Assembly (NCBI GenBank): GCA_002027195.1
Contig: MWJO01000003.1
Span: forward strand, 111,224 to 175,223
DNA: 64,000 bases
Source of the DNA: Streptomyces sp. GKU 895
Lineage (GTDB): Bacteria; Actinomycetota; Actinomycetes; Streptomycetales; Streptomycetaceae
Direction of reading: 5' to 3'
Under the pieces are notes generated by a model, which made no database searches, was not told the origin of the DNA, and was given only the letters and a program-made list of their open reading frames with translations. The position numbers and the translations under genes were made by a program. Positions 17,338 to 26,036 of the stretch are shown piece after piece (the first letter of the stretch is position 1; every line of letters starts with the position of its first letter).

Positions 17338-18774
17338 TCAGATCTCGGCGATCGCCGGCAGCGTCCCCGTCCGGGCCGCCTGCCCGTACCACAGGGCGCT
17401 CGACTTCGGTGTCCGCGCGAGGGTCGTGTAGTCGACGTACACCGCGCCGAAGCGCTTCTCGTAGCCGTACGCCCACTCGAAGTTGTCCATCAGGGACCAC
17501 AGGAAGTAGCCGCGCACGTCCGCGCCCTCGGCGATCGCCCGGCGGACCGCGCGCAGGTGGCCGTGGAGGTAGGCGATCCGCTCCGGGTCGTGCACCCGGC
17601 CCTCGGGGTCGGGCTTGTCGTCGTAGGCCGCGCCGTTCTCCGTCACGTACAGCGGCAGGCCCGGGGCCTCACGCGTGTAGCGCATGATCAGGTCGTGCAG
17701 GCCGGTCGGGTCGATCGTCCAGCCCATCTCCGTGCGCTCGCCCGGCGTCTGGTGGAAGGCGACGTCCTCCGCGGCCGGCCAGGGGGAGTGGTCGCTGGAG
17801 CCGTGGCCGTCGGCGCGCGGCGCGGCGGCCTCCGGGTCGGCGGCCGAGACCAGCGTCGGCGTGTAGTAGTTCAGGCCCAGCGCGTCCAACGGCTGGTTGA
17901 TCAGGACGAGGTCGCCGTCCTGGACGTAGGACCAGTCGGTGAGCGACTCCGTCGCCGCGAACAGCGACTCCGGGTACGCCCCGTGCAGCATCGGGCCGTG
18001 GAAGATCCCGTTGGCCAGGTCGTCGATCTTGCGGACGGCGGCCAGGTCGGCCGGGTCCTGCGAAAGCGGCCTGACCACCGACGAGTTGAGGCTCACCGCG
18101 ACCGAGTTGCGGGCCGGCATCGCCGCGCGCAGCGCCGAAGCACCCAGCCCGTGCGCCAGGTTGAGGTGGTGCGCGGCCTTGAGGGAGGCCGCCGGGTCGG
18201 TACGGCCGGGCGCGTGGACGCCGGACGCGTAGCCCAGGAAGGCGCTGCACCAGGGCTCGTTGAGGGTGATCCACTGCTCCACCCGGTCGCCGAGCGCCTC
18301 GCCGACGATCTGCGCGTACTCCGCGAACCGGTACGCCGTGTCCCGCTCCGGCCAGCCGCCCGCGTCCTCCAGCTCCTGCGGCAGATCCCAGTGGTAGAGC
18401 GTGACGGCGGGCTTTATGCCCTTCGACAGCAGCTCGTCGACCAGCTTGCGGTAGAAGTCCAGGCCGCGCTGGACCGCGGGGCCGCGCCCGGTCGGCTGGA
18501 CACGGGACCAGGAGACGGAGAAGCGGTACGCGTTGAGCCCGATGTCCGCCATCATCGCCACGTCGTCGCGGTAGCGGTGGTAGTGGTCGACAGCGATGTC
18601 ACCGTGCTCGCCGCCCGCGGTCTTGCCGGGCGTATGGCTGAAGGTGTCCCAGATCGAGGGCGTACGGCCGTCCTCCCGCGCCGCCCCCTCGATCTGGTAC
18701 GCGGAGGTCGCGGCGCCCCAGAGGAAGGCGGGAGGAAAGGTCACCGGGGTCGCCGGCGTGGCGGGTTCAGGCAT
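17338..18774 (-). CDS. bglC: GH1 beta-glucosidase (cellobiose hydrolysis)
   Basis: A 478-residue cytosolic family 1 glycoside hydrolase. The acid/base glutamate is Glu173 in ITLNEPW and the nucleophile Glu379 in [10 protein letters not shown]-terminal [14 protein letters not shown] and the conserved HWDLPQ are also present. No signal peptide, so it acts on imported sugars. It is the last gene of the ceb cluster and should hydrolyse cellobiose or cellotriose delivered by CebEFG. A CebR-type operator overlaps its start codon. The name is assigned because the layout cebR/cebE-cebF-cebG-bglC is the established one in S. coelicolor, S. griseus and S. scabies. Confidence 0.93.
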   Translation of the reverse strand: MPEPATPATPVTFPPAFLWGAATSAYQIEGAAREDGRTPSIWDTFSHTPGKTAGGEHGDIAVDHYHRYRDDVAMMADIGLNAYRFSVSWSRVQPTGRGPAVQRGLDFYRKLVDELLSKGIKPAVTLYHWDLPQELEDAGGWPERDTAYRFAEYAQIVGEALGDRVEQWITLNEPWCSAFLGYASGVHAPGRTDPAASLKAAHHLNLAHGLGASALRAAMPARNSVAVSLNSSVVRPLSQDPADLAAVRKIDDLANGIFHGPMLHGAYPESLFAATESLTDWSYVQDGDLVLINQPLDALGLNYYTPTLVSAADPEAAAPRADGHGSSDHSPWPAAEDVAFHQTPGERTEMGWTIDPTGLHDLIMRYTREAPGLPLYVTENGAAYDDKPDPEGRVHDPERIAYLHGHLRAVRRAIAEGADVRGYFLWSLMDNFEWAYGYEKRFGAVYVDYTTLARTPKSSALWYGQAARTGTLPAIAEI

Positions 18775-18787
18775 GGAAGCGCTCCCA
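18774..18787. promoter_or_regulatory. CebR operator at bglC
   Basis: TGGAAGCGCTCCCA is a 14-bp palindrome with one mismatch to the CebR consensus TGGGAGCGCTCCCA. It touches the first base of the bglC start codon, so bound CebR would block transcription elongation or the 5' end of a separate bglC transcript. Confidence 0.85.
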
Positions 18788-18874
18788 ATGGAGGTCGTGG
18801 AGACCGACGGGTGAAGGGGGAGGAGGAACAGGGGCCGGGGCGGCGGTGACCCGGCCCCCGAGAAGAACAGCGGG

Positions 18875-19771
18875 TCAGCCCTTGACGGCGCCCTGCATGA
18901 TGCCGCCGACGATCTGCTTGCCGAAGATCGCGAAGACCACCAGCAGCGGCAGCGTGCCGAGCAGCGCGCCCGCCATGATCAGGGACTGGTCGGGCGTGTA
19001 GCCGCGGCCCAGGCCCGCGACCGCGACCTGCACGGTCGGGTTGCCGTTCTGGGTCAGCACCAGGAAGGGCCACAGGAAGTCGTTCCAGGTCTGCACGAAC
19101 ATCAGCATCCCGAGCACGGCCATCGCGGGCCGCGCGGCCGGGAACACCACGTGCCAGATGACCCGCCAGCTGCTCGCGCCGTCCACCCGGGCGGCCTCGA
19201 TGATCTCGTCCGGCAGCGCCTGGAGCAGGTACTGCCGCATGAAGAACACGCCGAACGCGCTGACCAGCGAGGGCAGGATCACCGCCTGCAACTGGTCGGA
19301 CCAGTCGAGCTTGGCCACCATCATGTACAGCGGGATCACGCTCAGCTGCGGCGGCACCATCATCGTGCCGATCACGATCAGCATCAGGGCGTTGCGGCCC
19401 TTGAAGCGCAGCTTGGCGAAGGCGAACCCGGCGATCGTCGACAGGATGACGATGGTGAGCGCCGAGACCCCCGCCACGAACGTGGTGTTGATGAAGGCCT
19501 CGCCCAGGTTGGCGTCGTTCCAGGCGATCTCCAGCTTGTCGAACAGGCCCCCGCCGAACCACAGCGGCGGCGGGTTCTGCGCGAGGCGCTGGTTGTCACG
19601 GGACGCGGCGATCGCCGTCCACACCAGCGGGAACAGCGAGCCGATCGTGAACAGGGCGAGGATGACGTAGGCGATCGGACCGGCGTGCAGCGTGCCGCCC
19701 GCGCGGGCCGAGCGGGGGCGCCGGGGGCGCTTGGCCTCGTCGGCCGGCGGTTTGGTGAGTGTCGTCGTCAC
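18875..19771 (-). CDS. cebG: Cellobiose/cellotriose ABC transporter permease CebG
   Basis: A 298-residue inner-membrane permease of the MalG type with about six transmembrane segments, the first at residues 30-52. The EAA loop for ATPase docking reads [23 protein letters not shown] (about residues 190-212). No ATPase gene lies nearby; in Streptomyces the shared MsiK ATPase energises CebEFG. It follows cebF by 11 bp and is separated from bglC by 100 bp. Start at ATG 19771. Confidence 0.9.
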   Translation of the reverse strand: MTTTLTKPPADEAKRPRRPRSARAGGTLHAGPIAYVILALFTIGSLFPLVWTAIAASRDNQRLAQNPPPLWFGGGLFDKLEIAWNDANLGEAFINTTFVAGVSALTIVILSTIAGFAFAKLRFKGRNALMLIVIGTMMVPPQLSVIPLYMMVAKLDWSDQLQAVILPSLVSAFGVFFMRQYLLQALPDEIIEAARVDGASSWRVIWHVVFPAARPAMAVLGMLMFVQTWNDFLWPFLVLTQNGNPTVQVAVAGLGRGYTPDQSLIMAGALLGTLPLLVVFAIFGKQIVGGIMQGAVKG

Positions 19772-19782
19772 GGCCGGTTCTC

Positions 19783-20791
19783 CTAACTACTGGCGCGCAG
19801 CCGGCGCGAGATGACGTAGTTGATGATCCCGACCACGATGAGGATCAGGAACATCGTCCAGGCGATCGCGGAGGCGCGGCCCAGGTGCTGGTTGACCCAG
19901 CCCTGCTCGTACAGATACAGGCCGAGCGTCTGGAACTGGTGCTGCGAGCCGCCCGAGGCACCCTTGTTCGCGTCGAACAGCAGCGGCTCACCGAAGAGCT
20001 GGGAGGCGCCGATGGTCGAGACGACCACGGTGAACAGGATGGTCGGCCGCAGCGACGGCAGCGTCACATGGAAGAACTGCTGCCAGCGGCTGGCCCCGTC
20101 CAGGGCCGCGGACTCGTACAGGTCCTGCGGGATCGCCTGCATCGCGGCCAGGTAGATCAGCGCGTTGTACCCGGTCCACCGCCAGATGACGATCGAGGAC
20201 ACCGCGATCTGCGACGGCCACTTGTCGTTCTGCCAGTCGATGTTGTCGATGCCGACGTGGTTCAGCGCCCAGTTGATCATGCCGTAGTCACGGCCGAAGA
20301 GCAGGACGAAGACGAGCGAGGCGGCGGCGATCGAGGTCGCGTACGGCGCGAGCATCGCGACCCGGTAGAAGGTCGAACCGCGCAGCTTGTAGTTGAGGAT
20401 GTGCGCGAGGCCCATCGCCATCAGCAGCTGCGGCACCGTCGAGATGATCCCGATGGTCAGCGTGTTCTTCGCCGCGTTCCAGAAGAAGTCGTCGTCGAAG
20501 ATCCGCGTGTAGTTCCGGAAACCCACCCAGTGCATGTCGGTGGGCGCGGTCAGCTCCACCTGGTGCAGCGAGGCCCACCCGGTGTAGATCAGCGGGAACA
20601 GGCCGAACGCCAGGAACAGCAGGAAGAACGGCGAGACGAAGGCGTACGGGCTCCAGCGCACGTCCCGCTGCCAGCGGCGGGACAGCCGCGCGCGGCGGCG
20701 CTCGTCGTCCGGGGCCCGCGGACGGGCGGGCCGGGGCCGCGCCCCCCTCCTTGGCGGGGGACGCGGCGGCGGTGTCGTGCCCAGTGGTCAT
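19783..20791 (-). CDS. cebF: Cellobiose/cellotriose ABC transporter permease CebF (frameshifted near N-terminus)
   Basis: A MalF-type permease, 335 residues after correction, with six transmembrane segments starting at YAFVSPFFLLFLAFGLFP and an EAA loop at DLYESAALDGASRWQQFFHVTLP. The frame from ATG 20791 (MTTGHDTAAASPAKEG) does not run into the membrane part. Removing one base from the C6 run at 20742-20747 joins it to ARPRPARPRAPDDERRRARL and onward without a stop, and the 1009-nt length is one base too long. A sequencing error is most likely. It lies 5 bp after cebE. Confidence 0.85.
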
Positions 20792-20796
20792 ACGGG

Positions 20797-22113
20797 TCAC
20801 TGGTCCAGGTTGTTGTCGATGGTCTTCACGGCGTTGTCCCAGGCGTCCTTGGGCGACTTGCCCTGGGTCACCAGGACCACACCGTTGTCGGTCAGGCCCT
20901 GCTGGATGATCTGGTCCTTCGGGCCGATCGTCTGCACGGGGATGTTCTTGGCGGCCTCGGCGAAGATCGTGCCGATCGGCGCGTCACCGGTCATGTCGTT
21001 CTTCGCGTTCTTCACCGCGGCCGAGTCGTACGCGGCCGGGGTGCTCGGGAAGCTGCCCTGCACGGCGAAGAGCTTGGCCTGCTGCTCCGGGGCGGTCAGC
21101 CAGGCGGCGAGCTTGGCGGCCTCCTCGGTGTGCTTGCCGGACTTCGGCACGGTCAGGAAGGAACCGCCCCAGTTGCCGGACTTCGGCGCCTGGGCGATGT
21201 CCCACTTGCCCTTGGCGTCGGCCTTCGACTTGCCCTTGATGTAGCCGAGCATCCACGGCGGGCAGGACATCGCCGCGAACTTGCTGTTGGCGATGGTGGT
21301 GTCCCAGGCGGGCTGGAACTGCGTCTGGTTGCCGACCAGGCCGGCTTCGGCGGCGTCGGCGGTGAGGTCGAAGGCGGACTTCACGGCCGGGTTGGTCTTG
21401 TAGATGACCTTGCCGGAGGAGTCGTAGAACCGCTCGGTCTCACTGCTGAGGATGGCCTGGAGCAGACCGCCGGGGGAGTCCAGGAAGGTCGTTCCCTTGG
21501 CCTTCTTCTGGTACTGCTTGCCGACGTCGACGAACTTGTCCCAGCTGCCCGCCCACAGCTTGCCGACCTCTTCGCGGTCGGTGGGCAGGCCCGCGGCCTT
21601 GAACAGGTCCTTGCGGTAGCAGATGGCCATCGGGCCGACGTCCGTGCCGACGCCGATGGTCTGGCCGTCCTTGGTCGTGGCCTGCTGCCACTTCCAGTCC
21701 AGGTAGTCGCTCTTCTTGCCGTACTTCGACAGGTCGAGCAGCTTGGCGGACTGGGTCTGGACGACCTCGGCGATGTTGCCGACCTCGACCATCTGGATGT
21801 CCTGGAGACCGCTGTTGGTGGTGAGGTGGTTGATGAGCGCGGGGTAGTAGTTCTCGTTGCGCTCGACGACCGTCTGCTCGATGTGGATGTTGGGGTGGAG
21901 CTTCTCGTACTCCTTGTACAGGCCGGACTCCTTGAAGCCGGCGGTCCCGAAGAGGCCGAGGGTGATCGTGGTCTTGCCGCCACCACCGCCCGACGACTCG
22001 TTGCTGTCGTCCTTGCCGTCGTCGGCACAGCCGGCCAGCAGCCCGGCGCCCAGCGACGCCACGGCCGCCAGGACCACCACCCTGCGACGGGCGGTTCGGG
22101 TACGTGCTCGCAT
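20797..22113 (-). CDS. cebE: Cellobiose/cellotriose-binding lipoprotein CebE
   Basis: The 438-residue substrate-binding lipoprotein of the CebEFG importer. The signal peptide ends in a lipobox LLAGC with Cys29 as the lipid anchor, followed by a flexible Ser/Gly-rich tether, then a family 1 sugar-binding fold. The ATG at 22113 is preceded by GGAGGAC; upstream in-frame sequence is non-coding. It is the first gene of the transport operon, with a perfect CebR operator about 120 bp upstream. In S. griseus and S. scabies CebE binds cellobiose and cellotriose. Confidence 0.92.
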   Translation of the reverse strand: MRARTRTARRRVVVLAAVASLGAGLLAGCADDGKDDSNESSGGGGGKTTITLGLFGTAGFKESGLYKEYEKLHPNIHIEQTVVERNENYYPALINHLTTNSGLQDIQMVEVGNIAEVVQTQSAKLLDLSKYGKKSDYLDWKWQQATTKDGQTIGVGTDVGPMAICYRKDLFKAAGLPTDREEVGKLWAGSWDKFVDVGKQYQKKAKGTTFLDSPGGLLQAILSSETERFYDSSGKVIYKTNPAVKSAFDLTADAAEAGLVGNQTQFQPAWDTTIANSKFAAMSCPPWMLGYIKGKSKADAKGKWDIAQAPKSGNWGGSFLTVPKSGKHTEEAAKLAAWLTAPEQQAKLFAVQGSFPSTPAAYDSAAVKNAKNDMTGDAPIGTIFAEAAKNIPVQTIGPKDQIIQQGLTDNGVVLVTQGKSPKDAWDNAVKTIDNNLDQ

Positions 22114-22646
22114 TGAGTCCTCCTGTTGCCCTGACGTGCCGACCCCCCGGCCAACTGCATTGTTGGGCCCGTTAGTTCTCGCGGCGGCTCGGGCGGGGAA
22201 CGTGCGGGATGTGTATGTGTCAGGTACTGTGGGAGCGCTCCCACCAGTGATGAGTTGAAGAGTCGTCGGTCTCGGCGGGGGTGTCAAGGGTGCGGACAGT
22301 GCGATATCGCTTCGAGACTTTTCTTTCGCTGAACGGAGGAGGTCGATCCGGTTGAGCTTACGAGGCTGCTCTGTTCGTATGCGATGCGTCCGGTGAGCGG
22401 ACGGCTTCCTTGGTGCGACGGCCCTCCACGCGAGCGCGGGGGCGTCCGAGGTTGCCTTAGCGAACTCCCCGTGCACAGTGCTGCGTGCGAGTCTGAACGC
22501 ACAGTGTTCCGGCAAGCGGAACCGGAGCGGAAGCGGGCGGCACGTCCCGTCGCACCCGGAGCGAGGTGTTCGCCGCGGGATCCGGGTGCGATCACGGCTG
22601 TTAGATTCCAGGCCAACACAGGTTCGACGGCGGGAGGCGGGGCCAC
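22114..22646. promoter_or_regulatory. cebE-cebR divergent intergenic region
   Basis: About 530 bp between the divergent cebE and cebR genes. It holds the CebR operator at 22230-22243. Between roughly 22300 and 22390 it has a locally lower G+C, which would suit promoters, but I could not define -10/-35 pairs with confidence. Small open frames here lack ribosome sites and coding bias, and I do not call them genes. Confidence 0.6.
22230..22243. promoter_or_regulatory. CebR operator at cebE
   Basis: TGGGAGCGCTCCCA is a perfect 14-bp palindrome and exactly the established CebR-binding sequence. It lies 117 bp upstream of the cebE start and would be released by cellobiose or cellotriose. Confidence 0.95.
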
Positions 22647-23702
22647 ATGGCAAGCCACGGGGCGCGAGCTCGGAGCGGTGGCCGACCCACGCTCGAAGAG
22701 GTGGCCGCACGCGCCGGTGTCGGGCGGGGCACGGTCTCCCGGGTGATCAACGGCTCGCCGCGGGTCAGCGACGCGACCCGGGCGGCGGTGGAGGCCGCGG
22801 TCGCGGAGCTCGGGTACGTCCCGAACACGGCGGCCCGCGCCCTCGCGGCCAACCGTACGGACGCGATCGCGCTGGTCGTCCCCGAGCCGGAGACCCGCTT
22901 CTTCGCGGAGCCCTACTTCTCGGACATGCTGAAGGGTGTCGCGGCGGAACTGTCCGACACCGAGATGCAGTTGCTGTTGATCTTCGCGGGCAGCGACCGG
23001 GAGCGCCGCCGGCTGGCCCAGTACCTGGCCGCACACCGCGTCGACGGCGTCCTGCTGGTCTCCGTGCACGCCGACGACCCGCTGCCCGACCTGCTGTCCC
23101 AGCTGGAGATCCCGGCGGTGATCAGCGGCCCGCGCTCGGCGCTTGAGACGCTGCCGTCGGTGGACTCGGACAACTACGGCGGCGCCCGCCAGGCCGTCGA
23201 GCACCTGCTGTCCCGCGGCCGGCAGCGCATCGGCCACATCACCGGCCGCCTCGACGTGTACGGCGCCCAGCGCCGCGTCGACGGCTACCGCGACGCCCTC
23301 AGGGACGCGGGGCAGACGGTGGACGAGGCCCTGATCGAGCCGGGCGACTTCACCGAGGAGGGCGGCACCCGGGCGATGGCGGCGCTGCTGTCCCGCTGCC
23401 CCGACCTCGACGCGGTCTTCGCCGCCTCCGACGTCACGGCGGCCGGCGCCCGCCAGGCCCTGCGCGAGGCGGGCCGCCGCATCCCCGAGGACGTCGCCCT
23501 TGTCGGCTACGACGACTCCGCGATAGCCCGCCACATGGAGCCGCCCCTCACCAGCGTCCGCCAGCCCATCGCGGAGATGGGCCGCCACATGATCAACCTC
23601 CTCCTGACTGAAATCGCAGACCGCCGCCCCACGGCATCCCGCGAGCTGGACCGCCGGCAGGTGGTCCTGGTGACGGAGTTGGTGGAGCGGGCTTCGTCGT
23701 AG
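22647..23702 (+). CDS. cebR: LacI-family cellobiose-responsive repressor CebR
   Basis: A 351-residue repressor. The LacI helix-turn-helix spans residues 13-36 (TLEEVAARAGVGRGTVSRVI) with the hinge helix at PNTAARALAANR. The rest is the periplasmic-binding-protein-like sensor domain (VDGVLLVSVHADDP, SRGRQRIGHITG, DAVFAASDVTAAGA, VALVGYDDS). GGGAGG precedes the ATG. It is divergent from cebE, and two CebR operators lie in the cluster. In S. scabies loss of CebR turns on cellulose and thaxtomin genes; here only the sugar-uptake role is supported. Confidence 0.93.
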   Translation: MASHGARARSGGRPTLEEVAARAGVGRGTVSRVINGSPRVSDATRAAVEAAVAELGYVPNTAARALAANRTDAIALVVPEPETRFFAEPYFSDMLKGVAAELSDTEMQLLLIFAGSDRERRRLAQYLAAHRVDGVLLVSVHADDPLPDLLSQLEIPAVISGPRSALETLPSVDSDNYGGARQAVEHLLSRGRQRIGHITGRLDVYGAQRRVDGYRDALRDAGQTVDEALIEPGDFTEEGGTRAMAALLSRCPDLDAVFAASDVTAAGARQALREAGRRIPEDVALVGYDDSAIARHMEPPLTSVRQPIAEMGRHMINLLLTEIADRRPTASRELDRRQVVLVTELVERASS

Positions 23703-23708
23703 AGCGGG

Positions 23709-24053
23709 TCACCACCTCTGCGGCGGCTGCCGGGTCGGTCCTCGCTGGAACGAGCGGTTGGTGACCAGCCAGATGACCCCGAGGATCACGGCTCCGGCGG
23801 CCCAGACGAACAGGATGACGCCGGCGCCGATGGCCGTGCCGACGTCGTTGGCGTCCTCGCAGACCTGGTCGACACAGCTCTTGCCCTGGTCGGAAGCCGC
23901 GTTCACCCCGACGACGAGCCACACGAGCATCAGCAGATTGAACGCCAGAACGACCCAGGTCAGCGGCCGCCATCGTGGAAATCGACGTCTTCTGGAGACC
24001 GGCGGCCGATTCGGCGGCGGGGGTGCCCATCCCTGGTGGCGATGGTCCGCCAT
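23709..24053 (-). CDS. Small two-TM membrane protein
   Basis: A 114-residue membrane protein of unknown function. A Pro-rich, strongly basic N-terminus (residues 1-28) is followed by a membrane segment (TWVVLAFNLLMLVWLVVGV), a short extracytoplasmic loop with two cysteines (SCVDQVCEDA) that may form a disulphide, and a second segment (AIGAGVILFVWAAGAVILGV). N-in/C-in topology is likely. It converges on cebR, 6 bp from its stop. Comparable small proteins are widespread in Streptomyces. Confidence 0.75.
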   Translation of the reverse strand: MADHRHQGWAPPPPNRPPVSRRRRFPRWRPLTWVVLAFNLLMLVWLVVGVNAASDQGKSCVDQVCEDANDVGTAIGAGVILFVWAAGAVILGVIWLVTNRSFQRGPTRQPPQRW

Positions 24054-24143
24054 GACGAGCCTCCCAGACGTGCGAACGGCTCATCTCTTGACAATACGCC
24101 CGTATCTGCCCAAGAGGCTCGGGAGTTGCGGCCCCCTCACGCC

Positions 24144-24662
24144 TCACGCCTTCAGCGACAGCCGCCAGACCGTCTCCCCGTCGTGTTGCTCCTCCGTCGG
24201 GGACAGGCCCGCCGCTCTCGCCACCGAGGCCGATGCGGTGTGGGTGGGGTGGATGTGGGCGGTGATCGTGCGGACGTAGTGGCGGATCAGCCAGGTGACC
24301 AGGGCGCGGGCGGCTTCGGCGGCGTAGCCGTGGCCCTGCCAGGGGGTGCCGACGATCCAGGCGATCTCGGCCTCGCGGCTTCCGGTGACCGTGGCCTGGA
24401 CGGTGCCGATGAGGCGGTCCTCGGCGCGGTGGCGCAGCACCCAGTTGTGCCAGGAGACGGTCGGATGCGGGGAACCGGCCGCGAGGCGTTCGTAGCGCTC
24501 CCGCAGCTCCTCGGGCGTGAGGGGCGCGCCGCCGATGAACGTGTGCAGCGCCGGGTCCCCGAGGACGACGGCCATCTCCTCGGCGTGGGCCACGCTGAGG
24601 GGCAGGAGGTCCAGGCGGGGGGTGTGGATCGCACCGGTGGGCGCGGGAGCGGGCTCGGTCAC
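24144..24662 (-). CDS. GNAT-family N-acetyltransferase
   Basis: A 172-residue cytosolic acetyltransferase of the RimJ/RimL type. The acetyl-CoA-binding motif A reads WIVGTPWQGHGYAAEAARAL (residues 107-126), preceded by a strand (LIGTVQATVTG) and followed by VRTITAHIHPTHTASASVARAAGL. Such proteins acetylate small amines, antibiotics or protein N-termini; the substrate is not predictable here. The start is a GTG at 24662. Between it and the upstream TetR gene are 58 bp without features. Confidence 0.85.
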   Translation of the reverse strand: MTEPAPAPTGAIHTPRLDLLPLSVAHAEEMAVVLGDPALHTFIGGAPLTPEELRERYERLAAGSPHPTVSWHNWVLRHRAEDRLIGTVQATVTGSREAEIAWIVGTPWQGHGYAAEAARALVTWLIRHYVRTITAHIHPTHTASASVARAAGLSPTEEQHDGETVWRLSLKA

Positions 24663-24720
24663 CGTCGGGAGTCTAGGCGCCGGTCCGGCCCCTGGCGTAC
24701 GACGGACGCGCCGGTGCGTC

Positions 24721-25305
24721 TCAAGTCGCTTCCCGCGTCAGGCACTTGAAGGCGGGTCGGAGCACCGCGGCGATCCGGTCGGCGGGGGCGTCGCGGAGGG
24801 CGGGCAGGGCGAGGAGCTGGTGGCCGATGGTGATGCCGACCATCGCGGTGACGACCAGCGCGGCGCGCAGCTCGGCGTCGTCGGAGTGGGGCAGCGCGGC
24901 GGCGAGGGAGTCGATCTGCCCGCCCAGTGCCCGGCGCGCATGCTCCGCCGCGTCCGGATCGGTGAGCATCGAGCGCAGGGTGGCCAGGGTGCCGTCGGGC
25001 AGCCCGCCGAGCTTGATGTCCAGCGAGGTGAGGAGCTGGTCGACGAGCGCGTCAGGGTCGCCGCCCCCGGGCGGTGGTGCGGTGGTCTGGACGGCCTCGG
25101 TGAACAGCTGCCGTTTCGTGCCGAAGTGCTGCATGACCAGCGCCGGGTCCACGCCCGCCGCCGCGGCCACGGCCCGGACGGTGGTCCGCTGGAAGCCGCG
25201 CTCGGCGAACAGGGCACGGGCGCTGTCCAGGATGCGCGCCCGGGTGGCCCGACGGCGTTCGACCCGGGTCGGGGCTGTCGGGGCGGGGTCCGGATAGTCG
25301 GTCAT
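24721..25305 (-). CDS. TetR-family transcriptional regulator
   Basis: A 194-residue repressor. The helix-turn-helix is at residues 20-62 (RARILDSARALFAERGFQRT, VRAVAAAAGVDPALVMQHFG). The C-terminal ligand domain is Ala-rich and ends KCLTREAT. It is divergent from a SnoaL-like gene with 78 bp between start codons. That gap holds two nearly identical palindromic operators, so it very probably represses both itself and its neighbour. The inducing ligand is unknown. Confidence 0.9.
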   Translation of the reverse strand: MTDYPDPAPTAPTRVERRRATRARILDSARALFAERGFQRTTVRAVAAAAGVDPALVMQHFGTKRQLFTEAVQTTAPPPGGGDPDALVDQLLTSLDIKLGGLPDGTLATLRSMLTDPDAAEHARRALGGQIDSLAAALPHSDDAELRAALVVTAMVGITIGHQLLALPALRDAPADRIAAVLRPAFKCLTREAT

Positions 25306-25310
25306 CGGCT

Positions 25311-25330
25311 CACTCTACAAGCGTTGACCG
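25311..25330. promoter_or_regulatory. TetR operator copy 1
   Basis: CACTCTACAAGCGTTGACCG begins 6 bp upstream of the tetR start codon. It matches the second copy at 17 of 20 positions, with the same central ACAAG-GTTG palindrome. Confidence 0.65.
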
Positions 25331-25356
25331 AAGTGCGAGGGCAGCACTACGCTCAC

Positions 25357-25376
25357 TCACTCAACAAGTGTTGAGC
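25357..25376. promoter_or_regulatory. TetR operator copy 2
   Basis: CACTCAACAAGTGTTGAGCG contains the 16-bp palindrome CTCAACA-AG-TGTTGAG at 25360-25375, just 8 bp ahead of the SnoaL-like gene start. Confidence 0.75.
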
Positions 25377-25383
25377 GAGTGGG

Positions 25384-25806
25384 GTGACCGAGATGCTGAA
25401 CCCTCGTGAGGTGCTGGCGCGCTACCACCGGGCCATGCGGGACAAGTCGGCCGACGAGCTGGCGGAGCTGTACGCGCGGGACGCGGTGCACGAGTTCCCG
25501 TTCACCGCTCCCGGCTTCCCGCCGCGCTACACCGGCCGGGAGGAGATCCGCGCGGGATACCGGGCCGCGTGGGGCGCGAGTCCCGTGCGGGTGGTGGAGA
25601 TCAGGGACGTGGTCGTCCACGAGACCCGGGACCCGGAGGTGATCGTCGCCGAGCAGACCGTGGTCGCGGCGGTGCCGGGCGGGGCGGACGGCTTCACCGT
25701 GCCGGGGCTGCTGGTCCTGCGGGTGCGGGACGGGCTGCTGGTCCATGTCCGCGACTACATGGACGGGTTCGGGGTGAGCAACGCCCGCAACGCGATCAGC
25801 CGGTGA
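25384..25806 (+). CDS. SnoaL-like (NTF2-fold) protein
   Basis: A 140-residue cytosolic protein with the NTF2/SnoaL-like cone fold: an N-terminal helix (EVLARYHRAMRDKSADELAELY), the strand ARDAVHEFPFTAPGFPPRYTGREEI, then alternating strands (VRVVEIRDVVVHE, EVIVAEQTVVAAV, LVLRVRDGLLVHVRDYMD). The family includes polyketide cyclases, limonene-epoxide-hydrolase-like enzymes and many detoxification proteins. No catalytic pair can be fixed. It is paired with the divergent TetR gene and presumably induced by that regulator's ligand. The GTG at 25384 is chosen; an ATG at 25393 is possible. Its stop codon lies within a strong terminator stem. Confidence 0.8.
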   Translation: MTEMLNPREVLARYHRAMRDKSADELAELYARDAVHEFPFTAPGFPPRYTGREEIRAGYRAAWGASPVRVVEIRDVVVHETRDPEVIVAEQTVVAAVPGGADGFTVPGLLVLRVRDGLLVHVRDYMDGFGVSNARNAISR

Positions 25807-25831
25807 CCTCTTGCGAGGTCACCGGCTGATC
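25794..25831. terminator. Hairpin terminator overlapping the SnoaL-like stop codon
   Basis: A perfect 17-bp stem (25794-25810 with 25815-25831) and a TTGC loop. The TGA stop at 25804-25806 is within the left arm. It separates this gene from the convergent tRNA-His. Confidence 0.85.
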
Positions 25832-25837
25832 AACCAG

Positions 25838-25911
25838 GGTGAGTGACGGGACTCGAACCCGCGGCATCCTGGACCACAACCAGGTGCTCTACCAGCTGAG
25901 CTACACCCACC
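25838..25911 (-). tRNA. tRNA-His (anticodon GUG)
   Basis: The minus strand folds as tRNA with the extra G at position -1 opposite C73 that is diagnostic of tRNA-His, anticodon loop TTGTGGT with GTG, and T-arm GGTTCGAGTCC. It lies next to orn, an arrangement I recall from other Streptomyces. Confidence 0.97.
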
Positions 25912-26036
25912 ATGACCGGCGTGGGACTTTGTGGTGTTCCCTACCGGCCGAGAAAAAGTGTACAGGGTCCGAAGGGGTGCTCGCGCACGGCTTTTACGGC
26001 GCCCCTCCAGAGCCCTTCCGGAGGACCCTTGCCCGC

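Noticed and set aside
22384..22746. Small plus-strand open frame in the cebE-cebR spacer
   Set aside because: No ribosome site, it overlaps cebR in another frame and lacks coding bias.
25838..25911. tRNA-His as an attachment site
   Set aside because: Flanking genes (orn/adpA and TetR pair) are typical core-chromosome; no integrase or att repeat.
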